Assembly (NCBI RefSeq): GCF_000317515.1
Contig: NC_019738.1
Span: 3,498,001-3,562,000, forward strand
Length of the DNA stretch: 64,000 nt
Source of the DNA: Allocoleopsis franciscana PCC 7113
GTDB lineage: Bacteria > Cyanobacteriota > Cyanobacteriia > Cyanobacteriales > Coleofasciculaceae
Reading direction: 5' to 3'
Positions 56,432-64,000 of the stretch are shown in pieces. Within the stretch, counting starts at the first letter, position 1. The number at the start of each line of letters is the position of its first letter. The position numbers were made by a program, and so were the translations under genes. The notes under the pieces were generated by a model. It worked only from the letters and a program-made list of their open reading frames with translations, had not been told where the DNA came from and did no database searches.

Positions 56432-57514
56432 ATGAAAACGCAAAAACGGATTGGTATTCTCACCAGTGGTGGAGACTGTCCGGGACTCAATGCCGTGATT
56501 CGGGCAGTCGTCAGCCATGCAACTCTCACCTATGATTGGGAAGTGATTGGTATTCCTTATGCTACGCAGGGTCTGCTGGAACAAAAAGCGATCGCTCTTA
56601 GTCGGCACGGTCTAGATCTGCGTGGCATCGATCCCTTACTTAGCATGGGTGGAACGATCTTAGGCAGCATCAACAAAGGAAACACGCTAGAGCATGCCGA
56701 TGAAATTATTGCCAGTTATCAGGCATTAGCACTCGATGCCCTAATCGCCGTTGGTGGAGATGGTAGCTTATCCATTCTCAATGACCTTGCTTGTCGGGGA
56801 AATTGGCAACTCGTCGCTGTCCCGAAGACGATTGATAATGATGTGGCACTAACGGAACGCTCCATTGGCTTCGATACGGCGGTCAATACCATCACCGATG
56901 CCCTCAATCGTTTGACCTTTACGGCTGCCAGTCACGACCGGGTAATGATTGTAGAAGTTATGGGTCGCTCAACAGGACACTTAGCACTACATGCAGGCAT
57001 TGCAGGTGGAGCGGATGTGATTTTGCTTCCCGAAATTCCCTATTCAATTCAGGGGGTTTGCCGGACTCTTGCCGAACTGCGCGATCGCTGGGCGCATAAG
57101 TTTGCCATTGTTGTAGTAGCAGAAGGCGCTAAAACAACGAACGAAGTATTGAGTTGTGACCCAGCTCTACCCAGTCTTACCCCTCAGTGCGGCATCGGTC
57201 AATACATAGCGGAGCAAATTTCTCGCTACAGTACGATGCCAATTGATACGCGGGTTTCTGTTCTGGGGCACATCCAGCGAGGCGGCATTCCTTCAGCACT
57301 AGACCGTCTGGTGGCGACAACTTTTGGCAAGGCAGCCGTAGATTTAGTTGCTCAAGGACAACTCAGACAAATGGTAGCTTGGCAAAACGGACGAGTTGTA
57401 GCTGTTCCTCTGGCGGAGGTTCTTGCTCATAGTCCCTTACCTGTAGATCCTAATGGTTATTTAGTCAAAACTGCACAAGCCTTGGGTATTTATGTTGGGG
57501 ATGTTTTAGCTTGA
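56432..57514 (+). CDS. pfkA: ATP-dependent 6-phosphofructokinase
   Basis: 360 residues. LTSGGDCPGLNAVIR, VGGDGSLSIL and PKTIDNDV are the PFK signatures; the Gly in GGDGS indicates ATP rather than pyrophosphate as donor. MGRSTGHLAL and HIQRGG complete the substrate site. It commits sugars to glycolysis. After the hydrogenase and PFOR genes it fits a dark-fermentation theme, but it has a separate start region 400 bp away. Confidence 0.94.
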   Translation: MKTQKRIGILTSGGDCPGLNAVIRAVVSHATLTYDWEVIGIPYATQGLLEQKAIALSRHGLDLRGIDPLLSMGGTILGSINKGNTLEHADEIIASYQALALDALIAVGGDGSLSILNDLACRGNWQLVAVPKTIDNDVALTERSIGFDTAVNTITDALNRLTFTAASHDRVMIVEVMGRSTGHLALHAGIAGGADVILLPEIPYSIQGVCRTLAELRDRWAHKFAIVVVAEGAKTTNEVLSCDPALPSLTPQCGIGQYIAEQISRYSTMPIDTRVSVLGHIQRGGIPSALDRLVATTFGKAAVDLVAQGQLRQMVAWQNGRVVAVPLAEVLAHSPLPVDPNGYLVKTAQALGIYVGDVLA

Positions 57515-57801
57515 TTCAGAACTTGCAAGCTGAAAAAAAGGTTCATCTGCTGTGAAATGCGATCGCCCAAATTACTTGTAATAGAGCTTTAAAGGCTTTG
57601 ATTCAGAAAAAATAATCTAGAGCAACTCATCAAAGACTGCTCCTTGCTGCTTTAGAACTCGCTTCGTCTCCTCGGAGAGTCCTGAATTTTTACCAAACAG
57701 AGCCTCTCCCTGTAGTATAGTACAAATGTTCTGTTTGGCAGTGGCATTTTCTGTAGCTATGTGCCAGTTGCGTAAGTCCTGGCAGATTTAACCGCTTCAA
57801 T
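57515..57801. other. Intergenic region, no intact gene
   Basis: On the minus strand an open stretch without a start codon (ends at 57617) reads ALFGKNSGLSEETKRVLKQQ and may be a gene remnant. CAGGACTTACGCAACTG (57765-57781, minus strand) also occurs at 36558-36574, next to transposase remnants, so it may be an insertion-sequence end. Confidence 0.5.
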
Positions 57802-57924
57802 TCAATCCACTGCTGCTCGTAATGTGCCGCCAAATAGTGTTTTGCTGGCAGCTACATCAGTAACCCGAAGATGAACATGGTCAATCGAGTGACCCCGTTG
57901 AAATTCCATAGCGTTATCCTGCAT
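57802..57924 (-). pseudogene. VOC-family protein, N-terminal remnant
   Basis: 40 codons from ATG 57924; IDHVHLRVTDVAASK is the first strand and helix of a glyoxalase/VOC domain, after which the frame leaves the family and stops. A full domain would be about 120-140 residues. Confidence 0.7.
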
Positions 57925-57946
57925 CTAAAAATGACTCATTTTTTGG

Positions 57947-58387
57947 TCAATCATTGTTCTGGTTGAGTTCTTGCTCAAGCTGCTCATCCCAGAAGGCAGC
58001 TTCTATTTTGTGTCCATCCAGATCGCGTACAAAGCAGCCGTAGTATGGCTCACTATAGTCGGGTCTGCCACCGGGAGCACCTTCGTCTTTGCCTCCTGCC
58101 GCTAATGCTGCCTCATAGAAGGCGTGGACAGCTTCTTTGGTAAGAGCAATAAAACCAATGTGAGTACCATTACCAACTGTTGCAGGTTGCCCGTCGAATG
58201 GAGTTCCCACCCAAAATTCGGGATACTGTTTGCCGTAGGCGATTGCTCCCGGATGCTCCATCAGTCGCTTACAGCCCAACGTTGGCAACACAGCATCATA
58301 GAAGGCGATCGCTCGTTCAAAATCATTGGTGCCAATCGAAACGTGCGAGAGAATGCTGGGATTGTTATCCATGTCTGAATTCTCCAT
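57947..58387 (-). CDS. VOC-family (glyoxalase-like) protein
   Basis: 146 residues, one full VOC domain: LSHVSIGTNDFERAIAFYDAVL, then GTHIGFIA and a closing RDLDGHKIEAAFWD. Metal-ligand positions (His15-type and the Glu near the end) are present. Substrate unknown. It is 23 bp after the sigma-factor gene on the same strand, so it may be co-transcribed with it. Such proteins often accompany ECF42 sigma factors. Confidence 0.82.
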   Translation of the reverse strand: MENSDMDNNPSILSHVSIGTNDFERAIAFYDAVLPTLGCKRLMEHPGAIAYGKQYPEFWVGTPFDGQPATVGNGTHIGFIALTKEAVHAFYEAALAAGGKDEGAPGGRPDYSEPYYGCFVRDLDGHKIEAAFWDEQLEQELNQNND

Positions 58388-58410
58388 GAGTTAAGTTGAA
58401 CGTGAAGATG

Positions 58411-59673
58411 TTAGGGCTGAACTTCGCGCAATCGGCGCTCCAGGAAACGGCGCTCACTGTCATTTGTCACCAATTCTAGTGCTCGCCTGTAGCTCTGAGT
58501 TGCCTCCTCTAATACTCCAACACGCCGTAATAAATCCGCACGGATGGCGTGAAATAGATGATAGCTGTCCAGTTCTGGGGCAAGTTGATCAATCAGTCTA
58601 AATGCGGCTTGAGGACCTTCTGCCATTGCGGTCGCTACTGCTCGATTCAAGGTCACAACGGGCGAGGGCTGTAAGCGTTCCAACACCTTATAGAGCCGCA
58701 CAATTTGTGCCCAGTCTGTTTCTTCGGCGCGGGCTGCCTGACAATGGAGGGCGGCGATTGCTGCTTGCAGAGCATAAACCCCTGTTCCACTCCGCAACGC
58801 CTCTTCCACCAGAGGCAACGCTTCAGCAATTTGTGGATGATTCCAACGGCTCCGATCCTGGTCTTCTAGCAAAATCAGATCGCCTGCTTCATCTAAACGA
58901 GCATCTCGCCTCGAATCATGAAGTAACATCAATGCCACCAGTGCAGTAACTTCAGAGGGGGGTTGGGGTGCCAGCAATTGCCGCACCAGTTGCCCCAGTC
59001 GAATCGCTTCAGTGCAGAGGTCTGCCCGCACAATCGAATCTCCTTTCGTTGCGGCATAGCCTTCATTGAAGATGAGATAGATTACTGTCAGCACTGCCTC
59101 TATTCTTGAAGGCAAATCACCTAGGTCTGGCACCTTGTAAGGAATGCCTGCATCGCGAATCTTGCGCTTGGCACGTACCAGCCGTTGTGCCATCGTTGCG
59201 GTTGGGACGAGAAAGGCGCGGGCAATTTCGTCGGTTTCCAGTCCACCTAACATTCGCAGCGTCAATGCCACCTGAGTCTCGATCGCCAGTGCTGGATGAC
59301 AACAAGTAAAGATTAATCGCAGGTGATCGTCTCCAATTTCATCACTGTCGTAGGTTGGTTCTTCGGTGGATGGAATTAACCCCGATGCGGCGTACCATTC
59401 CAGCTTTTCGGTTAGTCGTGTCCGTCGTCGCAGGCGATCGATCGCTTTGTATCGGGCAGTTCGGATGATCCAGGCACGGGGAAGATCGGGAATACCGCTG
59501 CTTTCCCACTGATTGACTGCCGCTGCAAACGCCTCCTGTGCTGCTTCTTCAGCCAGATCAAAATCTCTTACCAGGCGAATCAGGATGGCGACGATGCGCC
59601 CCCATTCGGTTCGATAGACAGCGGCGATCGTCTGTGCAACATCTGATTTTGCGGTTGAAGCCATACCTGTCAT
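58411..59673 (-). CDS. ECF42-type RNA polymerase sigma factor
   Basis: 420 residues from ATG 59673 (or 417 from 59664). Sigma-2 (AEEAAQEAFAAAVNQW, then AWIIRTARYKAIDRLRRR) and sigma-4 (LTLRMLGGLETDEIARAFLVP) are followed by a 200-residue TPR-like C-terminal extension typical of ECF42, which replaces an anti-sigma factor. ECF42 genes stand next to YciI (DGPF) genes, as here, and recognise TGTCGA at -35 with a CGA(C/T)-type -10; three such sites lie in front of the neighbouring yciI gene. Confidence 0.88.
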   Translation of the reverse strand: MTGMASTAKSDVAQTIAAVYRTEWGRIVAILIRLVRDFDLAEEAAQEAFAAAVNQWESSGIPDLPRAWIIRTARYKAIDRLRRRTRLTEKLEWYAASGLIPSTEEPTYDSDEIGDDHLRLIFTCCHPALAIETQVALTLRMLGGLETDEIARAFLVPTATMAQRLVRAKRKIRDAGIPYKVPDLGDLPSRIEAVLTVIYLIFNEGYAATKGDSIVRADLCTEAIRLGQLVRQLLAPQPPSEVTALVALMLLHDSRRDARLDEAGDLILLEDQDRSRWNHPQIAEALPLVEEALRSGTGVYALQAAIAALHCQAARAEETDWAQIVRLYKVLERLQPSPVVTLNRAVATAMAEGPQAAFRLIDQLAPELDSYHLFHAIRADLLRRVGVLEEATQSYRRALELVTNDSERRFLERRLREVQP

Positions 59674-59701
59674 AAAAAGACACAAAGAATTTTGGGTAAA
59701 G

Positions 59702-59730
59702 TGTCGATTTGGGCAGTTGCCGTTCGACTC
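59702..59730 (+). promoter_or_regulatory. ECF42-type promoter, copy 1
   Basis: TGTCGA, 17-bp spacer, CGACTC. It is 28 bp from the sigma-factor start but points away from it. Confidence 0.75.
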
Positions 59731-59793
59731 ACTTGCAAAAGAAATACAACGACAATTTAGAACAATTGTACTATAAGCTGAATTTTGGAGAGG

Positions 59794-59822
59794 TGTCGAT
59801 TTGGACAGTTGCCGTTCGACTC
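59794..59822 (+). promoter_or_regulatory. ECF42-type promoter, copy 2
   Basis: TGTCGA, 17-bp spacer, CGACTC; the flanking ACTTGCAAA and spacer are almost identical to copy 1, 92 bp away. Confidence 0.75.
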
Positions 59823-59875
59823 ACTTGCAAAGAAGGCAAAGCTCGCTCATACTCAACAAAAATTTTTCAACGAGA

Positions 59876-59904
59876 TGTCGATTTGAGCAATTTCCATTCG
59901 ACTC
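59876..59904 (+). promoter_or_regulatory. ECF42-type promoter, copy 3
   Basis: TGTCGA, 17-bp spacer, CGACTC; 82 bp after copy 2 and 22 bp before the yciI start, so a transcript would have a very short leader that includes AAAGGAGG. Confidence 0.8.
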
Positions 59905-59925
59905 AATCACAAAGGAGGTAATCCA

Positions 59926-60282
59926 ATGAAATACATGCTGCTGATTTACATGGACGAAAACGCCCTGAGCGAAACTGAGCGGGAGCATTGCTATGTGGAA
60001 TCTGCCCAAGTCGCTCAGGATCTCCATACCCAGGGACAATTTGTGGCATCTGCTCCTCTCCATCCTGTGGCAACGGCAACCAGTGTCCGGGTACGTGAGG
60101 GCAAATCCCTGGTAACAGATGGCCCCTTTGCCGAAACCCGCGAACAGTTGGGCGGATTTTTCCTAATCAATGCTCAGGATTTGGATGAAGCCATTGCGAT
60201 CGCCGCCCGAATTCCGGGAGCGCGAGCCGGTACTGTCGAAATTCGCCCTGTCCTTGAAATTGCAAGACTACCGGCATATTGA
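59926..60282 (+). CDS. YciI-family (DGPF) protein
   Basis: 118 residues. The DGPF motif (SLVTDGPFAETREQLGGFFL) and a ferredoxin-like fold define the YCII family. The ribosome site AAAGGAGG is strong. Members are usual partners of ECF42 sigma factors; their biochemical role is not settled. First gene of the rightward run and the one directly behind the triple promoter. Confidence 0.92.
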   Translation: MKYMLLIYMDENALSETEREHCYVESAQVAQDLHTQGQFVASAPLHPVATATSVRVREGKSLVTDGPFAETREQLGGFFLINAQDLDEAIAIAARIPGARAGTVEIRPVLEIARLPAY

Positions 60283-60376
60283 ACTTGATGAACTCAAGCG
60301 TGTCGCTGCGAGTTAGCGATCAGCACACCCAATCCCTAACAATTCAACTCAAAACCACTCAATAGGAGATTTCACA

Positions 60377-60808
60377 ATGAAAGTCATGGTCTTTGTTAAA
60401 GCAACCCAAAACTCCGAAACTGGGGTCATACCAAGTGAACAGCTTTTGACTGAAATGGGGCAGTTCAACGAAGAATTAGCCAAGGCAGGTATCTTGCTCG
60501 CTGGTGAGGGGCTTCATCCTAGCTCAAAAGGGGTGCGGGTGAAGTTTTCGGGCACGGAACGCACCGTCACCAAAGGACCCTTCACTCCAGCGCAGGAGCT
60601 AGTGGCAGGGTACTGGCTGTGGCAGGTGGACTCCATGAAAGAGGCGATCGCCTGGGTGAAACGCTGCCCCAACCCAATGCCAGGAGACTCCGAGATTGAG
60701 ATCCGTCCTGTATTCGAGGCAGAGGATTTTGGTGAACTCCTGACACCCGAATTAAGGGAGCAGGAAGACCGCATTCGCGCCCAAGTAGAAACGCGACAGC
60801 AAGAGTAA
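60377..60808 (+). CDS. YciI-family protein (second copy)
   Basis: 143 residues with KGPFTPAQELVAGYWLW, a variant of the DGPF motif, and a charged C-terminal tail. Ribosome site AGGAG upstream (60364). It probably shares the promoter of the first yciI gene; the two are only moderately alike, so this is an old duplication. Confidence 0.9.
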   Translation: MKVMVFVKATQNSETGVIPSEQLLTEMGQFNEELAKAGILLAGEGLHPSSKGVRVKFSGTERTVTKGPFTPAQELVAGYWLWQVDSMKEAIAWVKRCPNPMPGDSEIEIRPVFEAEDFGELLTPELREQEDRIRAQVETRQQE

Positions 60809-60867
60809 CTTCATCTGCAACCGATCGGCTCATCACAACGCAGAATCGATAACTCAAGGAAAAATCA

Positions 60868-61278
60868 ATGAAACTCAATCCTTACCTGATGTTCAACGGT
60901 AACTGTGAAGCAGCATTCAAGTTTTACGAACAATGCCTCGGTGGCAAAATCACCATGATGATGACTCATAAAGAGGCACCTTCGGCAGAAAATGTTTCAC
61001 CTGAATTGCATGACAAAATCATGCACGCTTGCCTTGAATTAGAGGATCGCCTGCTCATGGGATCTGACTGTCCACCAGAATATTTTGAACCCCCTCAAGG
61101 CTTTTACGTGCAGATCAGCGCACCCGAACCAGACGAGGCAGAACGAATTTTTCATGCTCTGGCAGAAAATGGCAAAGTGAAAATGCCGATCGCTCAAACG
61201 TTCTGGTCAGTCCGCTTTGGCATGTTGATTGATCAGTTTGGTACACCGTGGATGGTCAACTGTGAGCAGGTCGTTTGA
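60868..61278 (+). CDS. VOC-family protein (PhnB-like)
   Basis: 136 residues: LNPYLMFNGNCEAAFKFYEQ and the FGMLIDQFGTPWMVNCE end are typical of PhnB/DUF1428-like VOC proteins. Ribosome site AAGGA (60856). Such genes recur in ECF42 gene groups. Activity unknown. Confidence 0.9.
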   Translation: MKLNPYLMFNGNCEAAFKFYEQCLGGKITMMMTHKEAPSAENVSPELHDKIMHACLELEDRLLMGSDCPPEYFEPPQGFYVQISAPEPDEAERIFHALAENGKVKMPIAQTFWSVRFGMLIDQFGTPWMVNCEQVV

Positions 61279-61334
61279 GCTTGTTGGATTAAACGAACAT
61301 CCTTTGGACTTGTACCTCTTAAGCAGAGAATGCG

Positions 61335-61467
61335 ATGACTACATTCAAAACATCCCGTGAAATCCCGGCGACCATGGAACAAGTCTTTGCCGCCATCAGC
61401 GATTCAGAACGTTTGGCGCGGTGGTGGGAACCAGCAGGTTTCACCAACACTTTCAAGGAGATAAACA
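61335..61467 (+). pseudogene. SRPBCC (AHSA1-like) protein, N-terminal remnant
   Basis: Residues 1-41 (SREIPATMEQVFAAISDSER, WWEPAGFTNTF) match the start of an AHSA1/START-like protein (usually about 145 residues). The frame then runs into the ribosome site and start of the next gene, so the last two thirds are deleted. Confidence 0.78.
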
Positions 61468-61809
61468 ATGGAAACGAACCAAACCGGACAAACCTCACAC
61501 ATGCCTGTTCAACCTCAAAAAGAACATCAGTGGCTCCAGAAACTTGTCGGTGAGTGGACGTATGAAACCGAAGGGCTGATGGAGCCCGAGCAACCTCCCG
61601 TCAAATCAACGGGAACAGAAACAGTTCGCTCACTAGGTGGACTCTGGATATTGGCAGAAGGACAGGGTGAGATGCCAGGTTGTGGTCCTGCAACAACGCT
61701 AATGGCTCTTGGCTATGACCCGCAGAAACAGCGTTTCCGGAGAGAGGACTATCTGATGAGACTCAATCTGTTGTTGGACGACACAACATACAGTTATTTA
61801 AGTATTTAG
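61468..61809 (+). pseudogene. DUF1579 protein, C-terminus lost
   Basis: From ATG 61468 (ribosome site AAGGAG): WLQKLVGEWTYE, SLGGLWILAEG and LGYDPQKQRF match DUF1579 (about 150 residues). After QRF the frame continues into unrelated DNA for 20 residues. The joint at about 61738 has the sequence CGGAGAGAGGACTATCTGAT, which nearly recurs at 62142-62162. Confidence 0.78.
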
Positions 61810-61826
61810 GAGTGAGGGTTCACTGA

Positions 61827-62180
61827 ATGACCGATCTGATTCTCACCACTTTCGATTGGGTTCCCGAAGCTCCGCGAGGCTATGTGCGCGACTTACGGGT
61901 GCGTTGGGCATTGGAAGAGGCTGGGTTACCCTATCGCGTAAACAGTGTGCCATTTCGCGATCGAGGGAGCGATCATTTCTCGCACCAACCCTTCGGACAG
62001 GTGCCGTGGTTGACCGATGGAGACATCTCTATCTTTGAGAGTGGTGCCATCCTGCTCCATCTCGGCGAACGGAGTAGCAAGCTGATGCCTACCGAGCCGT
62101 GCGGTCGGAGTGATATGACCCAATCCGGGTCGCCAACTATTTCGGAGAGACGACTATCTCATGAAAAAGCTATTGCTTAG
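61827..62180 (+). pseudogene. Glutathione S-transferase, C-terminal domain lost
   Basis: The N-terminal thioredoxin-like domain is intact (GYVRDLRVRWALEEAGLPY, then FGQVPWLTDGDISIFESGAI with the cis-Pro and Glu-Ser pair). After GRSDMTQ (about residue 97) the frame leaves the family. GSTs are about 200 residues, so the helical domain is missing. Confidence 0.8.
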
Positions 62181-62250
62181 TACCACTGCTGTTTACATGG
62201 GGCTTCTGGGACTCGGATTCATGTTGCTGCACTATCAGTTGAAACATTGA
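62161..62250 (+). CDS. Possible 29-residue membrane peptide
   Basis: MKKLLLSTTAVYMGLLGLGF and a short tail: one membrane helix with a basic start. It overlaps the GST remnant and starts inside the sequence GAGAGACGACTATCTCATG. It may be the front of a lost gene rather than a real small protein. Confidence 0.4.
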   Translation: MKKLLLSTTAVYMGLLGLGFMLLHYQLKH

Positions 62251-62274
62251 GAAGAAATGGAGAAATAGTTATCT

Positions 62275-62670
62275 ATGGAAATTACCGCTTCAGCGATTTC
62301 ACTCAACGTTGATGATGTCACCACGTCGGCTGAGTTCGTCAAGCAACATTTTGGCTTCAAGGAAGAGATGTCAGCCGAGGGTTTTGTATCACTCTCTCGA
62401 CCCGATGCAGGATTTAATTTAATCTTTCTACAAACTGGGCTGAAAAGCTTTAAGCCAGCCCATCTACGCGGTCATCGAGCGGATGGCTTGCTCGTTGTTT
62501 TTGTTGTGGATGACATCGATCGCGAGTATATCCGCTTGCAATCTGAAGGAGTCACAATTACAACTCCGATTGAGACAGAACCCTGGAATGAGCGATTCTT
62601 CCAAGTGACCGATCCAAACGGGGTTGTGTTGCAACTGGTGCAATGGATTAGTGAGCAGGTGTCATCATAA
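62275..62670 (+). CDS. VOC-family (glyoxalase/bleomycin-resistance-like) protein
   Basis: 131 residues, one complete domain: ISLNVDDVTTSAEFVKQHFGF at the front and FFQVTDPNGVVLQLVQW at the end. Bleomycin-resistance-like proteins are similar, but function here cannot be assigned. It appears intact between two damaged genes. Confidence 0.87.
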   Translation: MEITASAISLNVDDVTTSAEFVKQHFGFKEEMSAEGFVSLSRPDAGFNLIFLQTGLKSFKPAHLRGHRADGLLVVFVVDDIDREYIRLQSEGVTITTPIETEPWNERFFQVTDPNGVVLQLVQWISEQVSS

Positions 62671-62682
62671 ATGGCGATCGGG

Positions 62683-64000
<1,318 letters not shown>

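Noticed and set aside
57617-57790. Minus-strand coding remnant ALFGKNSGLSEETKRVLKQQ
   Set aside because: Looks protein-like but has no start codon and I cannot name the family, so it is only mentioned in the intergenic note.

Overview
The window is chromosomal DNA of a cyanobacterium, probably a filamentous, non-heterocystous type (Lyngbya/Leptolyngbya-like). The reasons are the very frequent HIP1 octamer GCGATCGC, a CcmM-type carboxysome protein, a high-light-inducible protein (Hli) gene with an HLR1 promoter, CP12, heptameric short tandem repeats, and the gene order hoxEFUYHW-cp12-hypAB, which I recall from Lyngbya. No rRNA, tRNA or CRISPR array was seen.

Region 1 (1-19.4 kb) looks like a zinc-starvation island. 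It holds two COG0523 GTPases (one cut by the window edge) and a broken third copy. It also holds extra copies of zinc enzymes (folE, hisI, cysS, thrS, a short CcmM/gamma-carbonic-anhydrase protein, and the last codons of hemB), a WD40 protein, a small Cys-rich cyanobacterial protein, and a Fur-family regulator that looks like Zur. Fur/Zur-type palindromes lie between ccmM-like and cysS, before thrS, and before zur. Downstream of thrS, apparently in the same transcription unit, are a flavoprotein with a Cys-rich tail, a FeoB-like transporter and an unknown membrane protein; this is the best candidate for an undescribed metal-handling system. The zur N-terminus is frameshifted and hemB is mostly deleted, so control of the island may be lost. 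A 1280-residue type IIG restriction-modification enzyme sits inside the island.

Region 2 (19.4-38 kb) is a mobile-element graveyard. An IS5/IS1182-type element with a 4-bp duplication (ATTT) splits an hli gene whose promoter has three HLR1 half-sites. Then come a truncated FecCD permease, broken toxin-antitoxin genes (vapBC with an internal stop, mntA with a truncated hepT), an hsdS tail, and ISL3, IS630, IS1634, IS4 and IS701-like elements or remnants. Between them lie a truncated cytochrome c oxidase operon (ctaD, ctaE, GMC oxidoreductase), a TonB-receptor tail and a methyltransferase tail. Intact genes here are cobW, a small secreted Cys-tailed protein and a Rieske protein.

Region 3 (38.3-57.5 kb) is a fermentation/hydrogen supercluster, all on the + strand: hoxE-F-U-Y-H-W, cp12, hypA-B-F-C, nifJ (pyruvate:ferredoxin oxidoreductase), a dihydroorotate-dehydrogenase-like gene, hypD-E and pfkA. 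Short repeats and MITE-like sequences have been absorbed in frame into hoxE, hypB, hypF, hypD and nifJ.

Region 4 (57.8-64 kb) is an ECF42-type sigma factor facing a run of YciI (DGPF), VOC, SRPBCC, DUF1579, GST and RibD-like genes, several truncated. Three nearly identical promoter-like repeats (TGTCGA, 17 bp, CGACTC) stand in front of the first YciI gene. The window ends inside a PEP-synthase-like/rifamycin-phosphotransferase-like gene.
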